Made by a program: the position numbers and the translations under genes. Shown here piece by piece: positions 25,211 to 33,855 of a DNA stretch of 64,000 nucleotides. Source of the DNA: Chitinophaga ginsengisegetis (GTDB lineage: Bacteria; Bacteroidota; Bacteroidia; Chitinophagales; Chitinophagaceae); NCBI RefSeq assembly GCF_900168065.1, contig NZ_FUZZ01000005.1, forward strand, positions 714,737 to 778,736. The letters are read 5' to 3'. Position 1 is the first letter of the stretch, and every line of letters starts with the position of its first letter. Under the pieces are notes generated by a model. It was not told where the DNA came from and did no database searches. It worked only from the letters and a program-made list of their open reading frames with translations.

Positions 25211-27523
25211 ATGTATCGCATTAAAACGAAGTATTTCTTATTATTCCTGGTAGCTGTCGCCACGTCAAATACATCTTTCTCCCAACTCCCTGATCTGCAG
25301 TTGAACAGGATGCTGCAGCAGGTAAGCGGATCCGTTACTTTTTTGCAAAGACAATATAAGGGCACCGACCTGGTGGCGGAAAATGTTTTTCGCTCCGGCG
25401 AATTGCCAGGCAACTGGAAGCTGGTGATGAAAGCTAATCCGGTGAAAGGGCACAGCGATGCGATAGATGTGGAGGCTACTTTCAGGCTGGCAGCAGGACA
25501 GGCAACTTCCACCACCGTGGCAGTGAAGTTTGATTTTAGTAACTGGAGTGCTGCCAATTATGTGCTGGTGCCGGCATCGCTTTATAACGGCAACCGCTAT
25601 CGCTCCATAGGAGACGGTTATAATCCCGGTTATCCGCGTGATATGTATTACAATCCGCAGGTTCCGCTAACGATTTCAAATAACCCCCGTTTGTCGGTAG
25701 AACAGGATAAGGCTTCCCTGGTAGCGTTACAAACAGGGAATATGGCTACTCCCGCGGTTTGCTTTTTTTCTCCGGCAACACAAACGGGCTTTATCCTGTT
25801 AACAGAACAACAAACAAAATGGGGAAACAACGGGGTTACCATTACGGAGAATGCCCATAAAGATCAGTTATCTTTTGACATTTCAGCACCCGCCATCCGT
25901 AAACTGGCTGCGGGCTTCGGCGACTTCCATCTGAGCGGGGACAAGGCGCCGGATTGGAAGGCCGGCGATGAAGTATCACTACGCTTCCGGCTGTATGTAT
26001 TTAAGGCAACGGATATCCCGGCTTTGCTCACAAAATTTTTTAAAGTACGGAAAGATATTTCCGGTCCTTCTATTCCCCGGAACCTGGTACCTATGAGCAA
26101 GTTGCTGGAGCTGGGCACGGGCATATGCAGCAGTAATTTTACACAACAGCAGATTGGCAATTATTATAAACCGGAAAACAACAACGACTTCCAGCTGGGA
26201 TGGGTAAGCGGTATGATTAACACTTACCCGATGTTGTCGCTGAACGATGAAAAGGAACGCAAAAGTGTAGGCGAGGAACTTGATTTTGTAGTGCGCAGAT
26301 TGCAGGGTAAAAGCGGCTATTTTTATGGAGGCATAAAATCAACCGGGGAAATTATCGGGGAGAAGATGTCGCCCGATTTCCCGGAAATCCAGGCAATGGT
26401 GAGAAAGAACGGAGACGCTTTGTTTTGGTTGATGAAGCACTTGTTGTTGTTCAGGGCAAGCGGGCATGCTGATATGATTAACAAAGATTGGGAAGATGCA
26501 GCTATAAAACTGGCTGCTGCTTTTGTAAAAACCTGGGAGAAGGATGGTCAGTTTGGCCAGTATATAGCGCCGGAAACGGGCAGGATTGCGGTATTCAACT
26601 CTACTGCAGGCGCCATTGCCCCGGCGGGGCTGGCCCTGGCAGCGCACTATTTTAACAGGGCCGGCTGGTTGAAAACAGCAGCAGCCGCAGCGGATTATTA
26701 CTACCGGCGCGACGTGGCCGGGCAGGGGTTTACCGGCGGCGATTGCGGGGATATTTCGCAGGATGCCAATTCAGAATCAGCTTTTGGATTCCTGGAGTCT
26801 TTAATGGCATTATATGATTATACAGGCGATCGCAGGTGGTTGTCGATGGCCGAAGTACAGGCCGCTCTTTGCGGTACCTGGACACTGTCTTATGCACCGG
26901 TTTTTCCTCCGTCGAGCACCATCGGGAAATTGCAATGCAATATGACGGGAGCCGTTTGGGCCAGCATACAAAACAAACATGCAGCACCTGGTATCTGTAC
27001 TTCTTCCGGCGACTATCTTTTCAAGTTGTTCAGGGCTACCGGAAATTCATTGTATGCTGATTTGATCAGGGACATCCAGCATGCGCACACAGAGGCCGTT
27101 AACATGCCAGGGCATATTACCAGCAATTATCTCATAGGCTCCTCTATGGAGCGTATTCAGCCAAGCGATGCAGAAGGGAAGGAGAGCATTGGAAATTTTA
27201 TACATACCCGTAACTCCTGGACAGAAACCAACGGCATGCTGATGGCACTTGAACTGCCAGGTATTTATGTGATCAGCGACAAATCCAAATGCTATGTTTT
27301 TGACCACGTGGAGGCAACAATCATTAAGAAAGATAATAAGGAACTGGTGATAGAGGTATACAATCCAACGGTGTATGATGCCAGCGTGGCCGTTATGGCG
27401 GAAACCAGTGCGGAGGCTAAGCATCCTTTGGGGTATACTGCTTTTCTCCGTTGGCCGAAAGTACCGGTGAAGGCGGGCGGGAAAACCAGGGTGCGTATTT
27501 CGGGGAGGGAGGTTAGATGGTGA
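25211..27523 (+). CDS. Secreted (alpha/alpha)6-type protein, unclassified hydrolase candidate
   Basis: A 770-residue protein with a signal peptide (about residues 1-24; FLLFLVAVATSNTSFSQ). Residues 25-290 are beta-rich, about 300-690 are helical with motifs such as WLMKHLLLFRASG, TAGAIAPAGLALAAHYF and GGDCGDISQDANSESAFGFLESLMALYDYTG, and the last 70 form a beta-sandwich. This beta-domain plus alpha-toroid layout is typical of several glycosidase and polysaccharide-lyase families, but I cannot name one. The helical-domain aspartates (GDCGD, SQDANSES) are candidate active-site residues. The shared AraC element links it to the SusC locus. Confidence 0.7.
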   Translation: MYRIKTKYFLLFLVAVATSNTSFSQLPDLQLNRMLQQVSGSVTFLQRQYKGTDLVAENVFRSGELPGNWKLVMKANPVKGHSDAIDVEATFRLAAGQATSTTVAVKFDFSNWSAANYVLVPASLYNGNRYRSIGDGYNPGYPRDMYYNPQVPLTISNNPRLSVEQDKASLVALQTGNMATPAVCFFSPATQTGFILLTEQQTKWGNNGVTITENAHKDQLSFDISAPAIRKLAAGFGDFHLSGDKAPDWKAGDEVSLRFRLYVFKATDIPALLTKFFKVRKDISGPSIPRNLVPMSKLLELGTGICSSNFTQQQIGNYYKPENNNDFQLGWVSGMINTYPMLSLNDEKERKSVGEELDFVVRRLQGKSGYFYGGIKSTGEIIGEKMSPDFPEIQAMVRKNGDALFWLMKHLLLFRASGHADMINKDWEDAAIKLAAAFVKTWEKDGQFGQYIAPETGRIAVFNSTAGAIAPAGLALAAHYFNRAGWLKTAAAAADYYYRRDVAGQGFTGGDCGDISQDANSESAFGFLESLMALYDYTGDRRWLSMAEVQAALCGTWTLSYAPVFPPSSTIGKLQCNMTGAVWASIQNKHAAPGICTSSGDYLFKLFRATGNSLYADLIRDIQHAHTEAVNMPGHITSNYLIGSSMERIQPSDAEGKESIGNFIHTRNSWTETNGMLMALELPGIYVISDKSKCYVFDHVEATIIKKDNKELVIEVYNPTVYDASVAVMAETSAEAKHPLGYTAFLRWPKVPVKAGGKTRVRISGREVRW

Positions 27524-27543
27524 GTTTGCTGCTGGAACCTTAA

Positions 27544-27825
27544 GCATACCCGTTTGGCTTAACGATGGCTGGTATCAGTTCAAATGCATTAAAGGGAACT
27601 AATTATGTAGAGAACCGTTTAAAGTATAATGGGAAGCGACTGGAAGACAAGGAGCTAGGCGATGGATCAGGATTGAGCTGGTATGATTATGGAGCTAGAA
27701 GATATGATCCGCAGATTGGCAGATGGCATGCGTTGGATGCCTTAAGTGAAAAATACTATGCTGGTAGTCCATATACCTATGTAGGTAATAATCCTGCTAT
27801 GATGACAGATCCTGATGGCCGTTAG
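27544..27825 (+). pseudogene. Orphan RHS repeat-associated core (3' tip of an rhs gene)
   Basis: The frame opens after a stop at 27541-27543 and at once reads AYPFGLTMAGISS, then YNGKRLEDKEL, WYDYGARRYDPQIGRW and NNPAMMTDPDGR: the conserved core just before the variable toxin end of RHS proteins. The upstream YD-repeat shell is absent, so this is a displaced tip fused behind an unrelated gene, 20 bases after its stop. An ATG at 27565 gives an 86-residue product. It ends in an in-frame TAG (27823-27825), after which the same frame continues into the metzincin domain. Confidence 0.88.
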
Positions 27826-27837
27826 TGGAGTATATCG

Positions 27838-28575
27838 GTGACCAAAGATAAGAATGGAAATACGATGATCAATATTCTTTTTACCGGTGTTATTTATAAT
27901 TCAACCGGAAGGAAATATGATGTGATTGGTTTTCAGAATACAATTAAGAGTCAAATTGAGCGTGTTTTTAATGCGCGGGCTATTGATGATGATGGAACTA
28001 CAATTTCCTCCAGAATAAATGTTAATTTAAAGACAGTAAGTTCACCTGATGAAATCTCGGAAACTGATCATATCATTGAATTAGTAAATGCAGATAATGC
28101 GGTTTGGGATGGTAATGGTAACATTGCTACGGGCCGTGCGCCAATGGGAGGATTGAGGGTTTATGTGAATTTTAACAATATTGGGAAGATTATGGCTTCA
28201 AGCGGTGGCGATAATAATACGGTACCACATGAATTAGGTCACACGCTGGGATTAATTCATCCGGAAGAGTACGATAAGCGAGGATGGAATGCTGGACAGC
28301 AACGATTAGACATGAGTAATCAAGATAATACATATAATTTTATGTTGATGTTTAGTGCCCAGCAATTTAAGCACACTAAGGGTAGCGCAGTTAATGTAAG
28401 TTCAGCTCAGCTGCATTTAATAGAGTCAAATTATTATGATGGTAAGTTGAATCAGCAAATTAACTTCGGTGGTATTTATTCTCGGGGAACAAAATTCATG
28501 ACACTCCCCGGGACTGTAATTCCAATCCCTACATTTTATAAGTCCGGAAGAAAGTTATTGTATCCACACGAATAA
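27838..28575 (+). CDS. Metzincin-type metallopeptidase, RHS C-terminal toxin domain
   Basis: A 245-residue protein from a GTG at 27838, in the same frame as the RHS core and separated from it by one TAG and four sense codons (WSIS). It carries HELGHTLGLIH at residues 131-141, the full metzincin zinc site HExxHxxGxxH, and a later methionine (YNFMLMF, 167-172) able to form the Met-turn. RHS tips normally precede such polymorphic toxin domains, so this is very likely the toxin, now expressed only by readthrough, by its own weak start, or not at all. The protein target is unknown. Codons are more AT-rich than in the neighbouring catabolic locus. Confidence 0.78.
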   Translation: MTKDKNGNTMINILFTGVIYNSTGRKYDVIGFQNTIKSQIERVFNARAIDDDGTTISSRINVNLKTVSSPDEISETDHIIELVNADNAVWDGNGNIATGRAPMGGLRVYVNFNNIGKIMASSGGDNNTVPHELGHTLGLIHPEEYDKRGWNAGQQRLDMSNQDNTYNFMLMFSAQQFKHTKGSAVNVSSAQLHLIESNYYDGKLNQQINFGGIYSRGTKFMTLPGTVIPIPTFYKSGRKLLYPHE

Positions 28576-28595
28576 TATATTAAATATAAGCATCT

Positions 28596-29021
28596 ATGAA
28601 TAAAGCCATTTTATCTTTTTTGATAGCACCTTTATTCTTGTACGCGGGATGTAGTTTTTATTGTTCCGGAACCAAACTTTTTGTTGGTGTAGCAATTGCG
28701 ATGCCAGGAGACACATTGAGTATCTATGCTGACAATAAGTTAATTGCAACTAAGTCAGTGAATGAAATTATAGTTACTTCTCTCCGGGATAAGAGGAACA
28801 GGGTGGCAGAAATTTGTGCCACAAAAGACTCGATACTTATTCGTATTTTTTACAATTTTAAAGATAGCTCACAACATATTCCCTCAAAGGATACCTCTTT
28901 TTATATTCATGTAAAGGACATAAATGGTCTTTCAATTGCATTAAGCGATACTCATGAAATGAATATAATATTAGATAAAGTAAAAGGCGGATTTGGCATA
29001 TATGAGCCAGATAGCAGGTAG
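28596..29021 (+). CDS. Small lipoprotein, candidate immunity protein
   Basis: A 141-residue protein starting 20 bases after the metzincin gene, with a lipoprotein-like signal (FLIAPLFLYAGCSF). The mature part is beta-rich and has no family I recognise (GDTLSIYADNKLIATKSVNEIIV). Position directly after an RHS toxin end and AT-rich composition suggest an immunity protein; periplasmic anchoring would suit a toxin acting outside the cytoplasm. This role is inferred from context only. Confidence 0.55.
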   Translation: MNKAILSFLIAPLFLYAGCSFYCSGTKLFVGVAIAMPGDTLSIYADNKLIATKSVNEIIVTSLRDKRNRVAEICATKDSILIRIFYNFKDSSQHIPSKDTSFYIHVKDINGLSIALSDTHEMNIILDKVKGGFGIYEPDSR

Positions 29022-29194
29022 TTCATTTTATTAAAATATAACAGACGGTTGTTTGGGAGAAATTTATTCTGCTATAGGGAAACCATAAATATGCCGCGAC
29101 AACCCAATAGAGAAAAGTTATGTAACTATAGGATGCGTCCCGGTTATTAAAACCAGGTAATGTATCCTTGCAGAAAACTTAAAACCGTAATGTT

Positions 29195-29614
29195 GTGGGA
29201 AATAAGAAATTCAAGCCGTCTACACTACTGGCAATATTTAGGAGAAAAGGTGGAGAGGGGGCAATGACTAAAATTATCAGTGATGATAATAAGTCAGATT
29301 TCCTTCATCAGGTATCATTCCTCCGGGAAGGAGAGCAACCCTTAGTATGCTTTAAGCAAGATGAGTTAAATTGGCTGTTGATAACAAGTGACCGGATTAT
29401 AGAAATGGGACAAGGTGTAAGCTTGTTCATACCTTATTCTGAATTAGTTGAAGTGAGAATCGCCCTGCATGAGGAGTTTAAAGATAGCGTGATGAGTAAG
29501 ACAGATTTTACACGCCTCCTTTTGAAGGATAATAGTGGTAGAAATTATGTTATAGAATCTGAAAAAGGTGAACCTTACAAAGGGATTTACCAAATGTTAC
29601 ATTTTATAGCTTAG
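29195..29614 (+). CDS. Unknown small protein, possibly PH-like
   Basis: A 139-residue protein without signal peptide. The longest frame uses GTG at 29195; an ATG at 29264 (MTKIISDDNKSDF), preceded by a purine-rich stretch, is an equally good start. The alternating strands (QPLVCFKQDELNWLLITSDRIIEM; SLFIPYSELVEVRI; TRLLLKDNSGRNYVIESE) resemble a PH-like barrel ending in a helix. It shares the low GC of the RHS cassette and may be a second immunity gene or cargo. Function unknown. Confidence 0.5.
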   Translation: MGNKKFKPSTLLAIFRRKGGEGAMTKIISDDNKSDFLHQVSFLREGEQPLVCFKQDELNWLLITSDRIIEMGQGVSLFIPYSELVEVRIALHEEFKDSVMSKTDFTRLLLKDNSGRNYVIESEKGEPYKGIYQMLHFIA

Positions 29615-29697
29615 GCTGTTAGGGAATGTAAATTCATTTCCGTGGGTAATTGTAGCCGAGGGGAGCACGGTGCATGCTACGGAAAACAACCCTTCCC

Positions 29698-30012
29698 CTA
29701 ATTCAACGACCTATACTCATTCGGAGTAGTACCCACACGCTGCTTAAACAACCGCGTAAAATGCTGCGGATACCTGAACCCAAGTTCATAAGCAACCTGG
29801 CTAATAGATTTACTATTATCAAAAATCCGTTCCTTAGCGATGTCTATCACTTTTGCCTGTATGTAGTCCTGCGCAGATGTGCCAGTTTCTTTTTTGATCA
29901 GGTCACCGGCCGTAATGAAACCGGGAATACGATGTGGTTCCGCCGCCATGATGGGTATGGGGATAAGGGGAAAGCGGGGAACTGCTGTGCTTAAAAAGGC
30001 TGGCCAGATCAT
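29698..30012 (-). pseudogene. AraC-family DNA-binding domain fragment
   Basis: The last 70 residues are the C-terminal part of an AraC double helix-turn-helix (DLIKKETGTSAQDYIQAKVIDIAKERI, then SISQVAYELGFRYPQHFTRLFKQRVG). The domain is cut within its first helix-turn-helix, and the preceding 30 residues (proline-rich) look unrelated. No ligand-binding domain remains. It marks the right edge of the RHS cassette and is probably a truncation product. Confidence 0.72.
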
Positions 30013-30046
30013 ATACCGGCCAGCCCTCTCTTACATGTAAATACTA

Positions 30047-30379
30047 TTAAGCAGCAGGTTCTTCCACCGTTGCAGTTGGAGCATTGTTCTTAACGGAAGC
30101 AATGCCACCATCGCGGCCGGAAGTACTCTCGTACATTTCACTGGTACCAATAATTTGTCCGTTTGCGGCCTTGAGATTAAAATAATGTTTTCCATTAGTG
30201 GAAGTCTTTTTGTCGAACCGTTCATCGATCTGGGAATTGGTTCTCACAGACTCGATGCCGTTGTCGCAACCTGCTCTGGCGGCATAACCTTCGCTGGCAA
30301 GGATTACTTCACCATTACCTGCTTTTAATTTAAAACGGAATTCACCGTTGCTGCTTTTGGAGACAACAAATTTACTCAT
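30047..30379 (-). CDS. YegP-family protein with two DUF1508 repeats
   Basis: A 110-residue protein made of two tandem DUF1508 units: residues 3-48 (FVVSKSSNGEFRFKLKAGNGEVILASEGY) and 54-98 (FDKKTSTNGKHYFNLKAANGQIIGTSEMY). Each ends in a glycine-rich GIxSV turn. The family is widespread, small and of unknown function. The last residues (PTATVEEPAA) form a disordered tail. It is transcribed alone after a short gap from the GH27 gene. Confidence 0.9.
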   Translation of the reverse strand: MSKFVVSKSSNGEFRFKLKAGNGEVILASEGYAARAGCDNGIESVRTNSQIDERFDKKTSTNGKHYFNLKAANGQIIGTSEMYESTSGRDGGIASVKNNAPTATVEEPAA

Positions 30380-30458
30380 AGGAGATTATTTTAGTGTACC
30401 GGAAGTTACTTAATAAATCCCAAAATGAACGATCCCGCATTTTAAGAAATGGCTAACG

Positions 30459-31817
30459 TTATTTACGCTTTTCTTCAATTTTATATAACCCTGCACCGTG
30501 ACTGGCAATAACCGGTGAAAAAGTGCCAGAGAAGCTGCCAGCGGGTTTTCCCGACCAGAGGTCTATGATTTTGCAGGAGCGGGTAATTCCTAAAGTGCCC
30601 AGGTCAATTGGAATAGTCGCGTTGGGTGTTGACGGCTGATCCGCGGTATTAAATACGGCCAGGTATTTGGCGCCGGTCGCGGGATCTTCTGCCATCCAGG
30701 CGGCTTTATCATCTTCCGTAAAAATCGGGCGGTTGCCGGTGCTGGTGTTTAATACTTTCAGTACGTTTTTATTGGTGAGTAAGGAAAGTGTGAAAGGATC
30801 GTTGTCGGGCAGGTTGCCGCCAAACATCAGGGGCGACTTAAAAATGGACCATAATGTTATCAGGGTGTATTGCTCATCTTTTGTGAACCCGCTCATACGG
30901 GGATGTCCTCTTTCCGCACGTATCCCGATACGGCCGAGTGGCAGCATATCCCCATCAGGGTAGGCGCCGGGCGCTCTCCATTTATTCCAGCGCTCAAATA
31001 CCTGGAAGTGTTCCTTTAACTGTTTCCAGTTATCCCAGAAATCGCCTACAGTCCGCCACATATTGGCATACTGCTGAACATGAGCTGCATGGTCAATGGG
31101 CGTTTCGCCGGGAGAGGTGCTTAAAACTATTTTTCGCCCGGTGCGGTCTATTGCTTTCCTGATCATTTCTATTTCGCCTGCAAAATAGATAGGAGAGGAA
31201 AGGTCATCTACTTTTACAAAGTCGAGGCCCCATCCGGCATACATCTCAAAAAGGGAATTGTAATATGCCTGGGCGCCTTCTTTTTCAGGAACGATGGTGT
31301 ACATATCATGCAGCCAAAGACACTGGCCTTCCTTTGAATGAATGTCAACCGCCTTTACAGCAGTACCTTTCACCGGCATATTTTCCACTACTGCCTTAAC
31401 GGGGATACCCCTCATAATATGAATGCCGAACTTTAGTCCTTTGCTGTGGATATAATCAGCCAATGGCTTAAAGCCCTGGCCGTTTTTGGCAGATGGAAAA
31501 CGGTTTACCGCCGGCACAAATCTCCCGTATTGATCGATGTTATATTCAGGATCTGTTTCATTATAGCCATGTGATTTATCGTTGCTCACATACCACCTGA
31601 TGTCCACCACTATATACTCCCAACCGAAGGGCTTTAAGTATTTAGCCATATAGTCGGTATTGGCCTTTACTTCCGCTTCCGTTACCGTGGGACCATAACA
31701 ATCCCAGCTGTTCCAGCCCATTGGGGGGCCGGGCGCCCATTTATGAAAGTCCTGGCCTTGTACGTGTTGTCCGAATAATATTGTGGTAAGGATGATAAGC
31801 GCAGTTAATCGCATCAT
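30459..31817 (-). CDS. Secreted alpha-galactosidase-like enzyme, GH27
   Basis: A 452-residue protein with a signal peptide (about residues 1-22) and the GH27 opening GPPMGWNSWDCYG. The nucleophile is predicted as D204 in DFVKVDD and the acid/base as D259 in WRTVGDFWD. The C-terminal residues 370-450 form the usual antiparallel beta-domain. GH27 enzymes remove terminal alpha-galactose (or alpha-N-acetylgalactosamine, or beta-L-arabinopyranose) from glycans. It is not linked to a SusC/D pair. Start at the first or second methionine (31817 or 31814). Confidence 0.9.
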   Translation of the reverse strand: MMRLTALIILTTILFGQHVQGQDFHKWAPGPPMGWNSWDCYGPTVTEAEVKANTDYMAKYLKPFGWEYIVVDIRWYVSNDKSHGYNETDPEYNIDQYGRFVPAVNRFPSAKNGQGFKPLADYIHSKGLKFGIHIMRGIPVKAVVENMPVKGTAVKAVDIHSKEGQCLWLHDMYTIVPEKEGAQAYYNSLFEMYAGWGLDFVKVDDLSSPIYFAGEIEMIRKAIDRTGRKIVLSTSPGETPIDHAAHVQQYANMWRTVGDFWDNWKQLKEHFQVFERWNKWRAPGAYPDGDMLPLGRIGIRAERGHPRMSGFTKDEQYTLITLWSIFKSPLMFGGNLPDNDPFTLSLLTNKNVLKVLNTSTGNRPIFTEDDKAAWMAEDPATGAKYLAVFNTADQPSTPNATIPIDLGTLGITRSCKIIDLWSGKPAGSFSGTFSPVIASHGAGLYKIEEKRK

Positions 31818-32127
31818 GGTAATAAATCTCTATGTTGTTATGAATAAAGTGGAATCTGACTATTGAGAGCTGAAAATAATCAATTTTGAATAATAATTGT
31901 CAATTTAACACTTTATTTTAAAAGAACCGGGAGATCCCTTTCAGGGAGATTTATTTGTCCGGGGATGAGATGATGGTAAAATAACAGAAGCCAGGTGAGC
32001 CGGAATGGAAAATGCGGTGTGGAAAAAACGGTGTGAAAGCGTATATATTCTTTACTTTTACAGTAATCTATCTCCCCGGATTGCCGAAGGCGAAATATTA
32101 TTTACATAAAATAATAAAACCAAAACA
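31818..32127. other. Divergent intergenic region, GH27 and VOC genes
   Basis: A 310-bp AT-rich spacer that must carry promoters for both neighbours. I see a short inverted repeat around GATCCCTTTCAGGGA near 31934 and a TACTTTTA -7-like element near 32055 facing the VOC gene. No gene or copy of the AraC element is present. Confidence 0.5.
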
Positions 32128-32568
32128 ATGGCAACAACAAACATCTATCTCACCTTTAATGGTAATTGCGAAGAAGCATTCAATTTTTACAAATCCGTAT
32201 TTGGCGGAGAGTTTAGCCACGTTGCGCGGTTTGGTGAAATGCCGCCGGACGAAAGCTGTCAGGTTTCGGAAGCAGAGAAGAATAAGATAATGCACATATC
32301 GCTACCCATAGGAAGTTCGGTGCTAATGGGCAGTGACACAGGAGAACAATGGGCTACCTCTTTTGCGCAGGGTAATAATTTTTCGGTGTCCGTTTCGGCA
32401 GATAGTAAAGCAGAGGCAGAAAAACTGTTTGGCGGACTGGCGAAATACGGGCAAATAACCATGCCGCTGGCCGATACCTTCTGGGGTTCTTATTTTGGAA
32501 TGATTGTAGACCAGTTTGCTATTAACTGGATGGTAGGTTTTGATGATCCATCTAAAGAAAAAAAATAA
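32128..32568 (+). CDS. VOC-family protein (PhnB-like)
   Basis: A 146-residue cytoplasmic protein of the vicinal-oxygen-chelate/glyoxalase superfamily: IYLTFNGNCEEAFNFYKSVFGGEF at the start, IMHISLPIGSSVLMGSD in the middle and DTFWGSYFGMIVDQFAINWMV at the end. This PhnB-like group is similar to small 3-demethylubiquinone methyltransferase-like proteins, but its reaction is unknown. It is a single gene convergent with bestrophin. Confidence 0.88.
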   Translation: MATTNIYLTFNGNCEEAFNFYKSVFGGEFSHVARFGEMPPDESCQVSEAEKNKIMHISLPIGSSVLMGSDTGEQWATSFAQGNNFSVSVSADSKAEAEKLFGGLAKYGQITMPLADTFWGSYFGMIVDQFAINWMVGFDDPSKEKK

Positions 32569-32572
32569 AGGG

Positions 32573-32610
32573 AAACCAGCCTAGTCTATCACGTAGGCAC
32601 TGGCTGGTTT
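32573..32610. terminator. Convergent terminator between VOC and bestrophin genes
   Basis: AAACCAGCC (32573-32581) pairs with GGCTGGTTT (32602-32610) around a loop that includes the last bestrophin codons. The gap between the two stops is only 12 bases, so one hairpin may serve both directions. Confidence 0.5.
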
Positions 32611-33498
32611 ACTTTCCTGCAGCTCCTGCGGAATTTGTGCCTGTTCAAAGATGGAGTATTCAATGTTCCTGCAGATAGTATTTAACGGCAGGTCATTTTC
32701 TTCTTCTCCAAACGGTTCCCCTATTTCGTAAATGATAGCATCCAACGCTATAAACGTATAGCTGATCAGCAACACAATGACAGGCATCATCCAGCCTAAA
32801 CTATCCACCAAACCAAAAGGTAACCAGAAGCAATAAAAGTAGACCGTACGATGTAATAACACACTATATGCAAATGGCAACGGCGTATTGGAAATCCTTT
32901 CACATCCGCCAATTACCTGCGACAACTGGCTAAGGTGATTGTCCATAGCAGCCAGCATAATAGTATCAATATGTTTCTGTTTGTTTTGTTCGCTGATCCA
33001 TTGTCCGATGAAATCAAGGATAATAACAGGAGGATGTTTTTTGTCTTTCAGATAATTTACCTGTTCGGCAGATAGTAAGCGGGAAAGATGTTCTGCGCCG
33101 GACTTGTTTCTCAACTGGTAATTAAGCGACCAGCAGAAGGCTGCCAGCATCTTGGTGAAAGCTATTTTACTCTCATCAGGCGCGTTAACCAATGTGGATG
33201 CCTGGCGTGTTAAAGATCTGCATTCTATCAGTAATGTCCCCCACAGCTTGCGCCCTTCCCAGTACCGGTCGTAGCTGGCGGTGTTACAAAATCCCATGAA
33301 AATGGCTAAGGCCAGGCCAATCAATGTAAAGATGGTCGGGTTAAGATGTACCTTGTGGTAATATATTATTCCGTCAAAATAAAGGATAACCAGGGAGAAT
33401 ACAGCAATAATTGACAGCTGGACAGTGATTTTCTTGAGCACAGAGCCTTCCCATATGAATAACATTCTGAGCCAATTGGCGCGCTGTCTTATGATCAT
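32581..33498 (-). CDS. Bestrophin-family ion channel
   Basis: A 305-residue membrane protein with hydrophobic segments near the N-terminus (VQLSIIAVFSLVILYFDG; IFTLIGLALAIFMGFCNTASYDRYWEGRKLWG) and centre (FYCFWLPFGLVDSLGWMMPVIVLLISYTFIALDAI), ending with the acidic GEPFGEEENDLPLN. This is the bacterial bestrophin (YneE-like) pattern; characterised members form pentameric channels, anion- or cation-selective depending on the protein. It lies downstream of CbpM and DnaJ on the same strand, 64 bases after CbpM, and may be co-transcribed. Confidence 0.92.
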   Translation of the reverse strand: MIIRQRANWLRMLFIWEGSVLKKITVQLSIIAVFSLVILYFDGIIYYHKVHLNPTIFTLIGLALAIFMGFCNTASYDRYWEGRKLWGTLLIECRSLTRQASTLVNAPDESKIAFTKMLAAFCWSLNYQLRNKSGAEHLSRLLSAEQVNYLKDKKHPPVIILDFIGQWISEQNKQKHIDTIMLAAMDNHLSQLSQVIGGCERISNTPLPFAYSVLLHRTVYFYCFWLPFGLVDSLGWMMPVIVLLISYTFIALDAIIYEIGEPFGEEENDLPLNTICRNIEYSIFEQAQIPQELQESKPASAYVID

Positions 33499-33562
33499 TT
33501 TTTATTTTTATACAGGCTTTTAAAAATGAATTTCAGCCGGAGAAATCCTGATCTTTATTGTT

Positions 33563-33853
33563 TTATTTGCCATGTCCCAATTCACGCCGGAGTTGTTTTA
33601 CTTCATGCTGCAGATCATGGACGCGGTTTAATAAATGGGTGATGGCTTCTATGCCTTCCAGGTTGATGTCCATGTCGTAGTGCAGGTGCACGAATCTCTC
33701 AAGATCGGCCAGTTGGTCGTAGTCAATAAAATATTCCTCTTCTGTTTGCGTCAGCGTTATCAGGCCATAGTCGTTTAACGATTGAACAAAGGTTGTTTCA
33801 ATCTTATAATAAGTGCAACATTGCGCTACAGATATATTTTTTGAAGTGTCCAT
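33563..33853 (-). CDS. cbpM: Chaperone modulator CbpM
   Basis: A 96-residue protein of the CbpM/MerR-like family: an N-terminal helix-turn-helix-like segment (SVAQCCTYYKIETTFVQSLNDYGLI), then DYDQLADLERFVHLHYDMDINLEGIEAI and a C-terminal coiled coil. CbpM binds the J-domain of CbpA and inhibits it. Its start is two bases past the stop of the CbpA-like gene (33856), the conserved cbpA-cbpM pairing. Confidence 0.9.
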   Translation of the reverse strand: MDTSKNISVAQCCTYYKIETTFVQSLNDYGLITLTQTEEEYFIDYDQLADLERFVHLHYDMDINLEGIEAITHLLNRVHDLQHEVKQLRRELGHGK

Positions 33854-33855
33854 AA

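Noticed and set aside
4394..27825. Possible reassignment of TAG as a sense codon, because two in-frame TAG codons interrupt recognisable proteins
   Set aside because: Many intact genes here, including dnaK, the ABC permease and the 12687 SusC, end with TAG at the right family length, so TAG is a normal stop.
27544..29614. Mobile element carrying the RHS cassette
   Set aside because: No transposase, integrase, terminal repeat or target duplication was seen; displacement by recombination within rhs genes explains it better.
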